A DNA stretch of 64,000 nt from Synergistaceae bacterium (GCA_017450125.1 JAFSWZ010000025.1:96477-160476), one strand, 5' to 3'. Positions 50,035-59,848 are shown, numbered from the stretch's first letter. The notes: generated by a model from the letters alone, not told the origin. Translations and numbers: made by a program.

Positions 50035-51010
50035 GAATAATCCTCAGTCCTTCCTCAAGATATACTGACGGCGTGAACTTCAGGATTCTTTCAGCGAGGT
50101 CTATTGACGCGGAAGAATGAAGTATGTCTCCGTCCCTTGCCGGTTCATGCGAGCACTTGGCCGGTGTTCCGGGCGCAAATACAGCGTAGATTTTCCCTAA
50201 CAGCTCGTTGAGGCTCGTACGTACTCCGCAGCCCACGTTGAAGACTTGTCCCGACACACCAGAACTCAGTGCCGCAAGGATGTTCGCTTTCACGACGTTC
50301 TGAACCGCGCAGAAGTCCCGTGTCTGTTCGCCAGTGCCGTAGATCACCGGGACATTGCCCGCCTTCACAGCGTCAATCCATCTCGGGATAACCGCCGCGT
50401 ATGCACCGTTAGGGTCTTGTCTCGGGCCGAAAACGTTGAAGTACCGCAAGCCAACGCACTCAAGGCCGTACACCCGCGCGAAGAACTCCGCGTAAATCTC
50501 GTTGATGTATTTCGTCATCGCGTAGGGTGAGAGTGATTTTCCCGTTACTGCTTCGACTTTCGGCATGGTCTCATCATCACCGTAGACCGCGCTTGATGAT
50601 GCATAAACCACGCGCTTGACGTTCGCTTCACGGGAGGCCTGAAGGATGTTCGCGAAGCCGGACACGTTGACTTCGTGGTAATGCAGGGGCTCAGCCAGAG
50701 ACTCGGGGACTGACGCAAGAGCAGCATGATGCAGGACGTAATCACACCCGCTCACAGCTTCACGGCACGTGTCGATGTCCGTTATGCTCCCGTCGAGGAA
50801 CATGAACGTACCTTCCCCGCCCGAAGCCTTCAAGGCGGCGTTGATGTTGGCGATGTTGCCCCTGCTGAAGTCATCGAGACCGGCAACCTCCTGGCCAAGA
50901 GACAGCAGAGCTTCCGTCAGGTGCGAGCCGATGAACCCTGCCGCGCCGGTAACTAGCCAGCGGTGAGGAGCATCAATGAGGCCTGAGAGAATTTCCGGGT
51001 AACGTGTCAT
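50018..51010 (-). CDS. NAD-dependent nucleotide-sugar epimerase
   Basis: 330 residues, extended short-chain dehydrogenase. It starts with V-T-G-A-A-G-F-I-G-S-H-L for NAD binding, has the catalytic Ser in S-S-S-A-V-Y-G and the Y-x-x-x-K in P-Y-A-M-T-K, and R-Y-F-N-V-F-G-P-R-Q-D-P near the substrate site. Closest by pattern to UDP-GlcNAc/UDP-GalNAc 4-epimerases (WbpP type) and related UDP-glucuronate epimerases. It provides sugars for LPS or other glycans. It overlaps greA by four bases. Confidence 0.92.
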   Translation of the reverse strand: MTRYPEILSGLIDAPHRWLVTGAAGFIGSHLTEALLSLGQEVAGLDDFSRGNIANINAALKASGGEGTFMFLDGSITDIDTCREAVSGCDYVLHHAALASVPESLAEPLHYHEVNVSGFANILQASREANVKRVVYASSSAVYGDDETMPKVEAVTGKSLSPYAMTKYINEIYAEFFARVYGLECVGLRYFNVFGPRQDPNGAYAAVIPRWIDAVKAGNVPVIYGTGEQTRDFCAVQNVVKANILAALSSGVSGQVFNVGCGVRTSLNELLGKIYAVFAPGTPAKCSHEPARDGDILHSSASIDLAERILKFTPSVYLEEGLRIIHDYTA

Positions 51011-51504
51011 TTCTTGATGGCGAGTATGCGGAGCTTCCTCGTGCCTCTGGGAGTCTTCACCAGAACTTCATCCCCCATTGAGTGTCCAGAGATTGCCTGC
51101 CCCACAGGACTCCTCTGCGAGATTCGCTGAATGCCGTCAGAGGACATTGCTGCTCCCGACAATTCCTCCGAGCCCACAAGGTCATACGTGTACTGCTTGC
51201 CCGCCGCGTCGAGATCCTCAAGAGTGATTCGCAGCCCCACGCCTGCGCGGGTTGTGTCGAGCTTGTCGTCGTCTATTACCGTTACGTTCCCCAGAATCTT
51301 CTCGAGGTCAGCTATCCTGTTCTCGAGCTTGCTCTGTTCGTCTTTGGCGGCGGCGTATTCCGCGTTCTCGCTGAGGTCTCCGAATGCGCGTGCCTCTTCA
51401 AGCTGGCGCGCAATTTCCTGACGCTTCACTGTGCGGAGGTTAGTGAGCTCTTCGCTTAGACGCTCGTAACCGCTGCGGGTCATCTCTGTTTTCTTTGCTG
51501 GCAA
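51007..51504 (-). CDS. greA: Transcription elongation factor GreA
   Basis: 165 residues. A long N-terminal coiled coil (about 1-80: E-M-T-R-S-G-Y-E-R-L-S-E-E-L, with the acidic tip D-L-S-E-N-A-E-Y-A-A-A-K-D-E-Q) enters the RNA polymerase secondary channel and stimulates cleavage of backtracked RNA. The C-terminal domain ends S-P-V-G-Q-A-I-S-G-H-S-M-G-D-E-V. First gene of the greA-epimerase-hemB operon. Confidence 0.97.
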   Translation of the reverse strand: MPAKKTEMTRSGYERLSEELTNLRTVKRQEIARQLEEARAFGDLSENAEYAAAKDEQSKLENRIADLEKILGNVTVIDDDKLDTTRAGVGLRITLEDLDAAGKQYTYDLVGSEELSGAAMSSDGIQRISQRSPVGQAISGHSMGDEVLVKTPRGTRKLRILAIKK

Positions 51505-51585
51505 AATACTTCACCTTCATCATAAAATTTTTGCGTGGATATTATAGAATATAGTTTACCCTAACATGAAAGGACGTAATGTTTT

Positions 51586-52302
51586 ATGGCACAGTTCGAG
51601 AATTATGCTCCGTATTCCGCAGGGCTGGACTCCGTTGATGCAGTCAATGCCCTCTTCAGGAAAGTCTATCAGTACATGGCGGCCGGCCTCATCCTTACTG
51701 CTCTTGCCGCCTACCTCACAGCCTCAAGCCAGTTCATGATTCGCCTGCTGTTCTCGTCGAGAGCACCGATGCTGATACTTGTTTTCGTGGAGCTGGCATT
51801 GGTTTTCGGTATCAGCGCGGGCATCAACAAACTTTCGGCGGAAAGCGCACGTACCCTCTTCTTCATCTACAGCATCATCAACGGCCTCATGATCTCGGCG
51901 GTGCTTCTGGTCTACACTCAGGAGTCAGTCGCCAAAGCCTTCTTCTCCGCCGCCGGAATGTTCGGTGCAATGAGCATCTACGGAATCTACACGAAAAGAG
52001 ACCTCTCAGTTTTCGGGAGCTTCCTCACAATGGGACTGTTCGGGCTGATTACCGCGCTAATGATTAATATGTTCTTTGGGTCATCAATAGCGGATATGTA
52101 CATCAGCGTCTTCGGGATAATTATCTTCTTGGGACTGACAGCGTATGACACGTCCAAGATTAAGGCTCTCGCAGCATCATACGAGGGACGGGACGAAGCA
52201 ATGAGCGGGAAGATTGCTGTTCTCGGTGCGCTGAACCTGTACCTTGACTTCATCAACCTCTTCCTGTACCTGGTGAAACTTTTCGGGAAACACAGAGACT
52301 AA
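51586..52302 (+). CDS. Bax inhibitor-1/YccA family membrane protein
   Basis: 238 residues with seven hydrophobic segments. The N-terminus V-N-A-L-F-R-K-V-Y-Q-Y-M-A-A-G-L and the C-terminal D-T-S-K-I-K and L-D-F-I-N-L-F-L-Y-L-V-K-L-F-G are typical of the BI-1/YccA/YetJ family. YetJ is a pH-sensitive calcium leak channel and YccA interacts with FtsH in other bacteria. The function here is uncertain. It is a single-gene unit with a terminator right after. Confidence 0.93.
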   Translation: MAQFENYAPYSAGLDSVDAVNALFRKVYQYMAAGLILTALAAYLTASSQFMIRLLFSSRAPMLILVFVELALVFGISAGINKLSAESARTLFFIYSIINGLMISAVLLVYTQESVAKAFFSAAGMFGAMSIYGIYTKRDLSVFGSFLTMGLFGLITALMINMFFGSSIADMYISVFGIIIFLGLTAYDTSKIKALAASYEGRDEAMSGKIAVLGALNLYLDFINLFLYLVKLFGKHRD

Positions 52303-52314
52303 CAGCTAACAATT

Positions 52315-52347
52315 ACCCCCTGCGTTGAGTGCGGGGGGTATTTTTTT
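52315..52347 (+). terminator. Terminator after the BI-1 gene
   Basis: ACCCCCTGC pairs with GCGGGGGGT (52315-52339, one mismatched/wobble position), then seven T (52341-52347). It lies between convergent genes. Confidence 0.88.
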
Positions 52348-52350
52348 CGC

Positions 52351-53406
52351 TCACTTCTTGCCGGGAACCCACTGCAAGCCCCAGCTGTATGCCTCGTCCA
52401 TCTGCTCATGGCCGCTGAAGAACCGCACCAGCTTCTCCACGCTGAAGGCCGAGTCGTTGACGTTCTCCAGCATCGCGATCGCGCACATCCTCCCCTTCGC
52501 GCCGTATTCGTCCATCCTCACGATGATGTCCCTGTTGCCCGGACACTTCACCGTAACCACGCCGTCAGCTTCCTGCCAGTTCGCAACTCCCTCGTAGATG
52601 AACGTGTACACGAGAATCCTGCGTATCATGCGAATCTTCCTGCCATTGACGCGCAAGTTCTCTCCGCCCGCAACATCGCCCGTCCTGTCGTCGCCGTCAA
52701 GTGCCGCAAAAGGAGGGTACTCCAGACTACCGAAGCTGTTGCCCAGTGCCTGAACTGCTCCTTTAGTGCCGTCCTTGAGCTCGAACAGGCAGCCGAGATC
52801 GAGGTCTATCGCGCCGCCTTTTCCCCCGCCGAACAGCGAGGACAAAAGCCCCTTGCTGGCCGTGCCTTTGTGCCAGTTGAGGTTGATGATGATTTCGCCG
52901 GAGGGCTTCTCGAGGTTCACCTTCTGACCCTTGCGGAGTTCGACGGGCTTTGTTGACGGAGGAGGGGAAGCAGGAGAAGGCATCGATACGCCGTATTCCT
53001 TCATGAGGTCGCTCATTCCGCCGTTGAAGCCGGAAGCTGTCGCGGCAAAACGCCATTCCCCGCCCTTCTGGTAGAGCTCTGCGGCAACAACTGCGCGTTC
53101 ATCGTGAAAATCCGCCCCCGTGAGCTGCAGCGTCAGGGCGTTGCTCACCGAGAGGTTCAGCGACGAGACATCACGCATTGTCCCGGAGGAGAGTACGTTC
53201 ACGGTGAAGAGCACGTGAGACACTGCGGGAGGAATATCCGTGAGCCTGAACGTCATGCCGTGTTCTTCAGCCTTCCCGGAATCGCTGATGAACCAGCACT
53301 TGCACTCGTATTTTCCCGACCCGGAAACGGACATCTTCACGTCCACTGGCTGCCCGGCATCAAGAAAACTGCTCAGCTTTGTGCGGAATCCCTTCTCCGC
53401 CTGCAT
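52351..53406 (-). CDS. TerA-like tellurium-resistance family protein
   Basis: 351 residues. N-terminal half (about 1-145) is a TerD-like beta sandwich (F-H-D-E-R-A-V-V-A-A-E-L-Y and E-W-R-F-A-A-T-A-S-G-F-N-G-G). A Pro/Ser linker follows, then a TerA-type C-terminal domain: L-R-K-G-Q-K-V-N-L-E-K, I-D-L-D-L-G-C-L-F-E-L, A-L-D-G-D-D-R-T-G, I-Y-E-G-V-A-N-W. Ter proteins with D-rich motifs bind calcium and are linked to tellurite, phage or stress resistance, but their mechanism is unsettled. Start ATG 53406 shares one base with the end of the TerD gene; in-frame codons upstream are inside that gene. Confidence 0.9.
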   Translation of the reverse strand: MQAEKGFRTKLSSFLDAGQPVDVKMSVSGSGKYECKCWFISDSGKAEEHGMTFRLTDIPPAVSHVLFTVNVLSSGTMRDVSSLNLSVSNALTLQLTGADFHDERAVVAAELYQKGGEWRFAATASGFNGGMSDLMKEYGVSMPSPASPPPSTKPVELRKGQKVNLEKPSGEIIINLNWHKGTASKGLLSSLFGGGKGGAIDLDLGCLFELKDGTKGAVQALGNSFGSLEYPPFAALDGDDRTGDVAGGENLRVNGRKIRMIRRILVYTFIYEGVANWQEADGVVTVKCPGNRDIIVRMDEYGAKGRMCAIAMLENVNDSAFSVEKLVRFFSGHEQMDEAYSWGLQWVPGKK

Positions 53407-53984
53407 CACACGTTCACTCCGAAGTTCAGGCACAGCGCGCGAAGTCCGCCCTTGAAGCCCGAGCCGATCGCGTTGAACTTCCACTCGCCTGCGTGGCGGT
53501 AAAGTTCTCCGACAACTATAGCTGTCTCAACAGAGAAATCTTCTCCCAAGTCGTAGCGTATGAGCTCCTCGCCGCTTGCCTCATCGACTATGCGTATGTA
53601 GGCGTTGGCGACCTGCCCGAAATTCTGCTTGCGGTCGTCAGCGTCATAGATCGTTACGGTGAACGCTACCTTGTCCACGCTCGGAGGAAGTTTCTTCAGG
53701 TCAACGCGTATAACTTCGTCGTCGCCGTCCCCTGCGCCAGTGAGGTTGTCGCCGGTGTGCTCTACTGCTCCTGATGAGTGCTTGAGGTTGTGGTAGAAGA
53801 TGAAGTCCGCATCACTGGAGACTTTGCCGTTCGGGCCGAGAAGGAAGGCTGATGCATCGAGGTCGAAGTCAAACCCTCCGTCGTACTTCTTTACGTCCCA
53901 GCCGAGACCGACGAGAATCTTCGCGAGACTGGCATTACCCTTAGTGAGGTCGGTTTTCTGTCCCTTGACGAGATTGATAGGCAT
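53406..53984 (-). CDS. TerD-family calcium-binding stress protein
   Basis: 192 residues. It has the TerD calcium-binding pattern [32 protein letters not shown], and closes with [15 protein letters not shown]. TerD proteins are cytoplasmic. It is followed by a TerA-like gene in one unit; no TerC membrane protein, TerB or biosynthetic Ter genes are seen in this window, so this is a reduced Ter locus. Confidence 0.93.
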   Translation of the reverse strand: MPINLVKGQKTDLTKGNASLAKILVGLGWDVKKYDGGFDFDLDASAFLLGPNGKVSSDADFIFYHNLKHSSGAVEHTGDNLTGAGDGDDEVIRVDLKKLPPSVDKVAFTVTIYDADDRKQNFGQVANAYIRIVDEASGEELIRYDLGEDFSVETAIVVGELYRHAGEWKFNAIGSGFKGGLRALCLNFGVNV

Positions 53985-54044
53985 GAATAATCCTCCCTGA
54001 ATGCTAAAATTTTCACCAATTATAGCAAGAGAGGTGGATGTTCA

Positions 54045-55853
54045 GTGAGAAGGATTATCGCGGTTATGCTGCTGCTGGCTGCTTCGTCTGCGTACGGAGG
54101 GAGCTGGGACATCGTCATTGCCGGAGGAGGAACAGGAGGGACTGCCGCCGCGATTCAGGCTTCGCGAATGGGAGCACGGGTGCTCGTCGTCGAGAGAACC
54201 ACGATGCTCGGAGGACAGGCTACAGCCGCAGGAGTCTCAACGATGGATGACCTAAGCGGGCAGATGAGCGGCCTCTACCGCGAGCTTATGGAGAGAGCAG
54301 AAGAATATTATTCAGCGCGCGGAAAGAGTATGCGGACGTGTTACTGGTACGCGGAGAACAAAGCCTTTGAGCCCCACGTCGGACGAATGATTCTCGCGGA
54401 GATGGCCAAGAGTGCGGACATCCTCTACCGTTCGGAGGTTGTAGCGGTAAGCCCTGACGCAGTAACCATTCTCACACCAGACGGCACAATCACGGCGGGG
54501 TATAAGGTACTCATTGACGCAACGGAGTACGGTGATGTTATCCCTCTGGCGGGAGCAGCGTACCGTGCGGGCAACAGCTCAACGCCGGACATCAACCCCC
54601 GCGCAATGATTCAGGACATCACGTGGACGGCGATAATGAGGAAGTACCCCGACGGAGTTCCTTTGCACCTTCGGCCAAGTTCCCCGCTTCCGGGCTGGGA
54701 GCAGGCACGCAAGAACTACACCGAGTACGTCGCCGAGAGCGGAGACACCTTCAGGGGCACGTACCCCGTTGAACAGCCCGTAGACTTCGCGACGCACAAC
54801 GCCTATCGCGGACTGCCGGACTCCTCCAACGACGGAAACTTCTCTTCAGAGACGGGACGCTGGGACTTGTGCACCAAAACCAGCGTGAACTGGGGCAACG
54901 ATTACCCGGGACAATATATGTGGGGAGACAAGTACGGCCTTCCTGTCAGCTACCTAGAGAGCAGAGACCTCCGCGCAAAAGTCGAACGCGACGCACTCAT
55001 CAAGACCCTGCACTTCGTCTGGTACGTACAGAATGAGCTTCATGAATCGTGGTCAGTCGACGCGGACGAGTACAACGAGCTTCCCGAAGCCGCGAAGAAT
55101 CTTCCGCCCGAGTGGCAGGAGATTGCCCGGCACATGCCGCCGATACCTTACGTGAGAGAGAGCCGCCGAATCATCGGCAAGCGCACAATAACTTCCGCTG
55201 AACTCTACCGCAACTCCTTGAGCTACCAGCGCGGAAACAAGGGCAACAATTTTTCCAACGCAATAGCCGTCGGAAGGTACACGCTGGATTTGCATCACTC
55301 GTTCTCTGATGAAGATATGGACATGGGGGAGCGCGAGGAGCACATGATTTCGCGCACGCCTGTCGGGAATTTTCAGGTGCCGCTGGACGTGCTGATACCC
55401 GCTAGCGTTGACGGCTTCTTGGCCGCCGAGAAGAACATCTCCGTCTCACGCCTTGCCGCCGGAGCATTGAGGTTACAGCCCATAACGATGATGACGGGGC
55501 AGGCCGCCGGTGTCTTGGCCGCACTCTCGGTGAAGGAAGGGTTACAGCCCCGCGACGTGAAAGCACTTCACGTTCAGAGGGTATTGCTTGATGCTGGGGT
55601 ACCGATTTCGCTGGCGAGGTACTATGATGTTCCGAGAGGGCACAGGCATTACGGCGCAGTTCAGCTGTCGGACGTGTACGGACTGCTTGAGCCGGTGAGC
55701 TACCCGAACGGCGGACGCAGGGGAGTATTCGGCGTTGATGAAGTGATTTCGCCGGAGGACATCACGAGGCTTCAGGCCAAGACCAGCGCGGTTTTGCGGG
55801 CGGACATGACCAGAGGCGAAGCACTCGAGGCTGTGATTGCGGCTATGCAGTGA
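54045..55853 (+). CDS. Exported FAD-dependent oxidoreductase
   Basis: 602 residues from GTG. A Sec-type signal peptide (hydrophobic about 4-14, then S-S-A-Y-G-G) precedes the FAD-binding G-G-G-T-G-G-T-A-A-A and E-R-T-T-M-L-G-G-Q-A-T, which fit the FAD_oxidored family. D-A-T-E-Y-G-D-V-I-P-L and the C-terminal T-G-Q-A-A-G-V-L-A-A further support FAD binding. The substrate is unknown; related proteins act on small organic acids, xanthans or unknown compounds. It overlaps convergent mfd by 11 bases. Confidence 0.9.
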   Translation: MRRIIAVMLLLAASSAYGGSWDIVIAGGGTGGTAAAIQASRMGARVLVVERTTMLGGQATAAGVSTMDDLSGQMSGLYRELMERAEEYYSARGKSMRTCYWYAENKAFEPHVGRMILAEMAKSADILYRSEVVAVSPDAVTILTPDGTITAGYKVLIDATEYGDVIPLAGAAYRAGNSSTPDINPRAMIQDITWTAIMRKYPDGVPLHLRPSSPLPGWEQARKNYTEYVAESGDTFRGTYPVEQPVDFATHNAYRGLPDSSNDGNFSSETGRWDLCTKTSVNWGNDYPGQYMWGDKYGLPVSYLESRDLRAKVERDALIKTLHFVWYVQNELHESWSVDADEYNELPEAAKNLPPEWQEIARHMPPIPYVRESRRIIGKRTITSAELYRNSLSYQRGNKGNNFSNAIAVGRYTLDLHHSFSDEDMDMGEREEHMISRTPVGNFQVPLDVLIPASVDGFLAAEKNISVSRLAAGALRLQPITMMTGQAAGVLAALSVKEGLQPRDVKALHVQRVLLDAGVPISLARYYDVPRGHRHYGAVQLSDVYGLLEPVSYPNGGRRGVFGVDEVISPEDITRLQAKTSAVLRADMTRGEALEAVIAAMQ

Positions 55854-58800
55854 TGTATTTGACGTTCCGGCCGAGTGATTTGATGTGCATCTTCATGAAC
55901 GCCGGAATCTCCTTCCCTCCGTGCCTCACCGTAACTAACGACTTCTTCACGTTCACGCTCTCGATGCCGAAACGTTCCCCGAAGTTCCGTACAGCTATCA
56001 GCCCGATAAGGTAACTCACGTCCTGCGGCAGAGGCCCGAACCTGTCGCGTATCTCGCTCACCATCGCTTCGAGCTCGTCCGGCCCGACGGTGTTAAGCAT
56101 CCTCCTATACATTGTGATTCTCACGTCGTCCTGCGGAATGTAGTGCTCAGGGATAAACCCGCTCCCTCTGTCCGACGTAACCTCGATGAGTTTCCGGCTC
56201 TGCACTCCGCGAAGTTTGTTGAGCTCCTGCTCAAGCATTCGGTAGAACAGGCTGAAGTTCCCGTGAGCATTGCCGTGCTGCTTTGTGCCTCCTGCCTCTC
56301 CGCCTCCCCTGATGTCGAGGTCTCTGCGCGCAATCTCGTAGCCGCTCCCGAGCTCGGTCATTGTAGCGATTGCCTCGATGCGGTCGAACGTGTCCTGATT
56401 CAGGGCTTCCTTGTCGGGGTAGAAGAAGTACGCAAACGCCTTCTCGCCGCGCCGTCCTACTCTGCCCCTCAGCTGGTACATCTGCGCCAAGCCCAGCTCC
56501 TCCGAGTTGTCGATAATGATTGTGTTCGCGCGTCCGACATCAAGCCCGCTCTCAATTATCGTCGTCGCAAGGAGAATGTCCGTCTTGCCAGCGTAGAACG
56601 CCAGCATTGCCGCTTCAAGCTCCTTCTCCGGCATCTGACCGTGAGCCTTGCTGATGTTCGCCTCCGGGAAAAACGCACGAAGCATCTTCTCGTATTCCGG
56701 CATACGTGAAATCTTGTTGCTCAGGAAGTACACCTGACCTCCCCTGTTGAGCTCGTAGGTTATCGCCCGGCGAATCGTGCCGGGACTGAACGCGCCTGTG
56801 TAGGTTGTTACCGGCAGCCTGTCTTCAGGAGGTGTCGACAGAACAGAGATGCTACGCAGGCCGCGAAGGGACATCGCTAACGTTCGCGGTATGGGTGTTG
56901 CCGACAAGCTCAGGATGTCAACGCCGCTGTACGTGCGCTTCAGGCTCTCCTTGTGCATCACGCCGAAACGGTGTTCTTCATCAATTATCAGCAGGCCAAG
57001 ATTCTTGAAGGCTGCTCCCTTCTGCAAGAGCTTGTGCGTACCGATGAGAATGTCTGTCCTGCCTTCCGCTGTGTCAGCAATCGTTTTCTTGGTCTCTTTC
57101 GCATTGATGAAGCGAGAGAGCAACCCCACTTTTATCGGGAAACCCGCGAGCCGTGAAGTGAACGTGCTGTAGTGCTGCTGGGCAAGTATCGTCGTCGGAA
57201 CGAGCACGCACACCTGAAAGCCTGACGTTACAGCACGGAAAGCAGCCCTCATAGCTACTTCCGTCTTGCCGAAACCAACATCACCGACAAGCAGCCTGTC
57301 CATCGGGAATTTGCCCGACATGTCGGACATTATCTCGTCAATCGCCTTGAGCTGGTCAGCCGTCTCGTTGAACGGAAACGCCTTCACGAAGTCAGCATAC
57401 ATCTCGCCGTTCGGGGCAAAAGGTTCACGGCGTGCAAGCTCCCTCTTCGCGTAAATCTCCATCAGAACGCGGGCTTCTTCCTGCGCGCGCTCCTGAGTTT
57501 TCTGCGCGTTCCTGCGCCATGCCTTGCCCCGCAGTGTGTCGAGCTTCACGGCCTCGCTCTCGTGTTCGTTGAGGGCAGTTACCTTGTCAGACTGCAGAAC
57601 AGGAATCAACAGCCGTTCGTCGTCCGCAAACTCTATCGCAAGAACATCAAGAGGCAGCCCGCCGTCTTTTATGGTCTCGATGCCCCTGAATATCCCTGTG
57701 CCGTAGTCCTCGTGAACGACGAGCTGTCCTGCAGAGAGTTTTCCGCCTTCAAGCCAGTCGTTGGGGGTACGTCTCTGCGGCAAAATCACAGCGGCATTCA
57801 CGCCGGAGAGCTCGCGGTCGGAGATGAAGGCTGTCTGCCTGTTCCTGTCGATGAAGCCGGATGACAGCACTCCACCGTGAATCGTGTAGGGCAGCTTCTG
57901 AAACACCGGGTTGTTCGTGAAGACCTCGACGGCAAATCCGTTCTTCGTGAGCTGTTCACACAGGCCCAGAATCACGCTGTCGTCGCCCTTGAAGGCAGGG
58001 AGCGGGTCGGTCATCAGCACAGTGTCGGACTTCATGGGGTCGGACGTTACGCGCACGATGGGATAATTCGCGAGAGTGCCGTAAACCTTCGTCCACGCGT
58101 CAACCCAGTAGCCAGCTTTGACCTCAGAGAACACTTCGCGCCACAGCCACATGAACGCTTCGGCCTGCTGCTCGGTCTTGGCCGGGTCGCACAGCATTAT
58201 CACCGTCTCGGCGGGCAGGAGGTCGTGAGGCTGTGCGGGACGCGCCTCAGTTATCCCGTGAAGAGCAACCTCCTCGAGCGACATCAGAGCCTTGCTGCTG
58301 GTCTGTGTTGCGGGGTCAAAGCTGCCTATCCTCTCCAGCTCCTCGTCGAAGAACTCGAACCTCAGGGGCATTGCGTGCGCGGGGTCGAACACGTCAAGGA
58401 TGTAGCCTCTCTGTACGTACTGTCCGGGCGACCACACGAGATTCGAGCGTTTGTAGCCGTAAAGCTCAAGCCACTCCTTAACCTTCTCCGCGTCGAAAGG
58501 TTCGTTCTTCGAGATCGTCAGCTTCTTTCCGCCGATGAGGCACGATGACATCAGCGCGCCGGGTGATGCCGCCATTACACCGCACGACTCACGCCAGCGC
58601 AGGATGGTTTCGCCGCGCTCGAGGAGCAGTGCCGGAAGTCCGTCGGTCTCTGAGGTCAGCGGAAGTTCGTTGAGCAGGAAGGCCGGGCGGTCGGGGTGAA
58701 GTGTCCTGAAGTCCTGAATGAACGTGCTTGCCTGCATCGTGTCGGGGAGTATCGCGAGGGTCTGCGTGCCGGAAGGTGCCATGTATGCGCGGGCACTCAG

Positions 58801-58872
58801 GCCGGAACGCTCGAGGATGGTTTTGTTGCGCAGGGCTCGGGTTAATGCTTTGACGACGGGAAGGTTCTTCAC
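55843..58872 (-). CDS. mfd: Transcription-repair coupling factor Mfd
   Basis: 1009 residues, shorter than the roughly 1150 of E. coli Mfd. Mfd releases stalled RNA polymerase and recruits UvrA. A UvrB-like N-terminal part (about 1-250), the RNA polymerase-interacting domain around G-Q-L-V-V-H-E-D-Y-G-T-G-I-F, a RecG-like motor with Walker A L-V-G-D-V-G-F-G-K-T-E-V and D-E-E-H, Q-L-R-G-R-V-G-R-R-G-E-K-A-F-A-Y, and a C-terminal TRCF domain are visible. It complements uvrB in the same window. Confidence 0.97.
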   Translation of the reverse strand: MKNLPVVKALTRALRNKTILERSGLSARAYMAPSGTQTLAILPDTMQASTFIQDFRTLHPDRPAFLLNELPLTSETDGLPALLLERGETILRWRESCGVMAASPGALMSSCLIGGKKLTISKNEPFDAEKVKEWLELYGYKRSNLVWSPGQYVQRGYILDVFDPAHAMPLRFEFFDEELERIGSFDPATQTSSKALMSLEEVALHGITEARPAQPHDLLPAETVIMLCDPAKTEQQAEAFMWLWREVFSEVKAGYWVDAWTKVYGTLANYPIVRVTSDPMKSDTVLMTDPLPAFKGDDSVILGLCEQLTKNGFAVEVFTNNPVFQKLPYTIHGGVLSSGFIDRNRQTAFISDRELSGVNAAVILPQRRTPNDWLEGGKLSAGQLVVHEDYGTGIFRGIETIKDGGLPLDVLAIEFADDERLLIPVLQSDKVTALNEHESEAVKLDTLRGKAWRRNAQKTQERAQEEARVLMEIYAKRELARREPFAPNGEMYADFVKAFPFNETADQLKAIDEIMSDMSGKFPMDRLLVGDVGFGKTEVAMRAAFRAVTSGFQVCVLVPTTILAQQHYSTFTSRLAGFPIKVGLLSRFINAKETKKTIADTAEGRTDILIGTHKLLQKGAAFKNLGLLIIDEEHRFGVMHKESLKRTYSGVDILSLSATPIPRTLAMSLRGLRSISVLSTPPEDRLPVTTYTGAFSPGTIRRAITYELNRGGQVYFLSNKISRMPEYEKMLRAFFPEANISKAHGQMPEKELEAAMLAFYAGKTDILLATTIIESGLDVGRANTIIIDNSEELGLAQMYQLRGRVGRRGEKAFAYFFYPDKEALNQDTFDRIEAIATMTELGSGYEIARRDLDIRGGGEAGGTKQHGNAHGNFSLFYRMLEQELNKLRGVQSRKLIEVTSDRGSGFIPEHYIPQDDVRITMYRRMLNTVGPDELEAMVSEIRDRFGPLPQDVSYLIGLIAVRNFGERFGIESVNVKKSLVTVRHGGKEIPAFMKMHIKSLGRNVKYITA

Positions 58873-58984
58873 GGATTGCTATCTCCAGACAATTTAGGAT
58901 TCCCGAATTATAACACGGCCAATCTGCTACAATACCCGTCAACAATTCCCATGATACTAATTACTTAAGGAGACAAAGTTTACT

Positions 58985-59848
58985 GTGAAGAAGATAGCTT
59001 TTATCGGTGCAGGCAGAATGGGCAAGCCTATGCTTAAGAATCTCATAAAGCTCGGGTTTGAAGTTCACGTGTTCGCGCGCTCAATAATGAAGGTCTACGA
59101 CGTTATCAGCAACGGAGCGAAATACCACAGCACAATCTACGACTGCGTGAAGGACTGCGAGGTAGTGATTACGGTGCTGGGTTTCCCGAAAGACGTTGAG
59201 GAGGTGTACTTTGCGACGGGAAAAGTTCTCGACAGCGCAAAGGAAGGCACGTACATTATCGACATGACCACAACCAGCCCTGCCCTCGCGAAGATGATTA
59301 ACGAGGAGTGCACGAAGAAGGGGCTTCACTTCCTTGATGCTCCTGTTACTGGAGGAGTAGCCGCCGCGAAGACCGCCGCACTGTCAATCATGGTCGGAGG
59401 AGACGAAGAGGATTACAGGATGTGCCTTCCGCTTTTCCGCGCGATGGGTACGAACATCAATTACATGGGAGAAGCGGGAATGGGACAGCACACGAAGCTG
59501 GCGAACCAGATAATGATTGCCGGAGCACTTGCGGGAGTCTGCGAGGGAATGACCTACGCGCGGAGCATCGGGCTGGACATGCCGAAGTTTCTGCGGGCAG
59601 TTTCGACGGGAGGGGCAGGGTCTCACCAGCTCGACAGTGCAGGGCCGAAGATTCTCGACAGGGATTTTACGCCGGGCTTCTCGGTGAAACATTTCGTGAA
59701 GGATATGCTCCTCGCAATCGACGAGGCTAAGAAGGAGTACCTGAACCTTGACGTTCTTACGCTGGTCATGAGCCACTTCAACTACCTCGAGGATGACGGC
59801 TTCGGCGAGAACGGGACGCAGGTTCTCATCAAGTACTACGGAGGCTGA
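58985..59848 (+). CDS. 3-Hydroxyisobutyrate dehydrogenase-family NAD(P) oxidoreductase
   Basis: 287 residues from GTG preceded by AAGGAGA. The NAD(P) loop is F-I-G-A-G-R-M-G-K-P-M; D-A-P-V-T-G-G-V-A-A-A is the substrate-binding block, and the catalytic Lys lies in H-T-K-L-A-N-Q-I-M. It oxidises or reduces a beta-hydroxyacid; the true substrate (3-hydroxyisobutyrate, tartronate semialdehyde or another) is not evident. The MmeI-like gene begins 6 bases after its stop. Confidence 0.92.
   Translation: MKKIAFIGAGRMGKPMLKNLIKLGFEVHVFARSIMKVYDVISNGAKYHSTIYDCVKDCEVVITVLGFPKDVEEVYFATGKVLDSAKEGTYIIDMTTTSPALAKMINEECTKKGLHFLDAPVTGGVAAAKTAALSIMVGGDEEDYRMCLPLFRAMGTNINYMGEAGMGQHTKLANQIMIAGALAGVCEGMTYARSIGLDMPKFLRAVSTGGAGSHQLDSAGPKILDRDFTPGFSVKHFVKDMLLAIDEAKKEYLNLDVLTLVMSHFNYLEDDGFGENGTQVLIKYYGG

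Noticed and set aside
58873..58984. Small gene or RNA between mfd and the dehydrogenase
   Set aside because: 112 bases with TATAAT-like words on both strands but no good -35 partner and no stem with T-run; it looks like a plain divergent promoter region.
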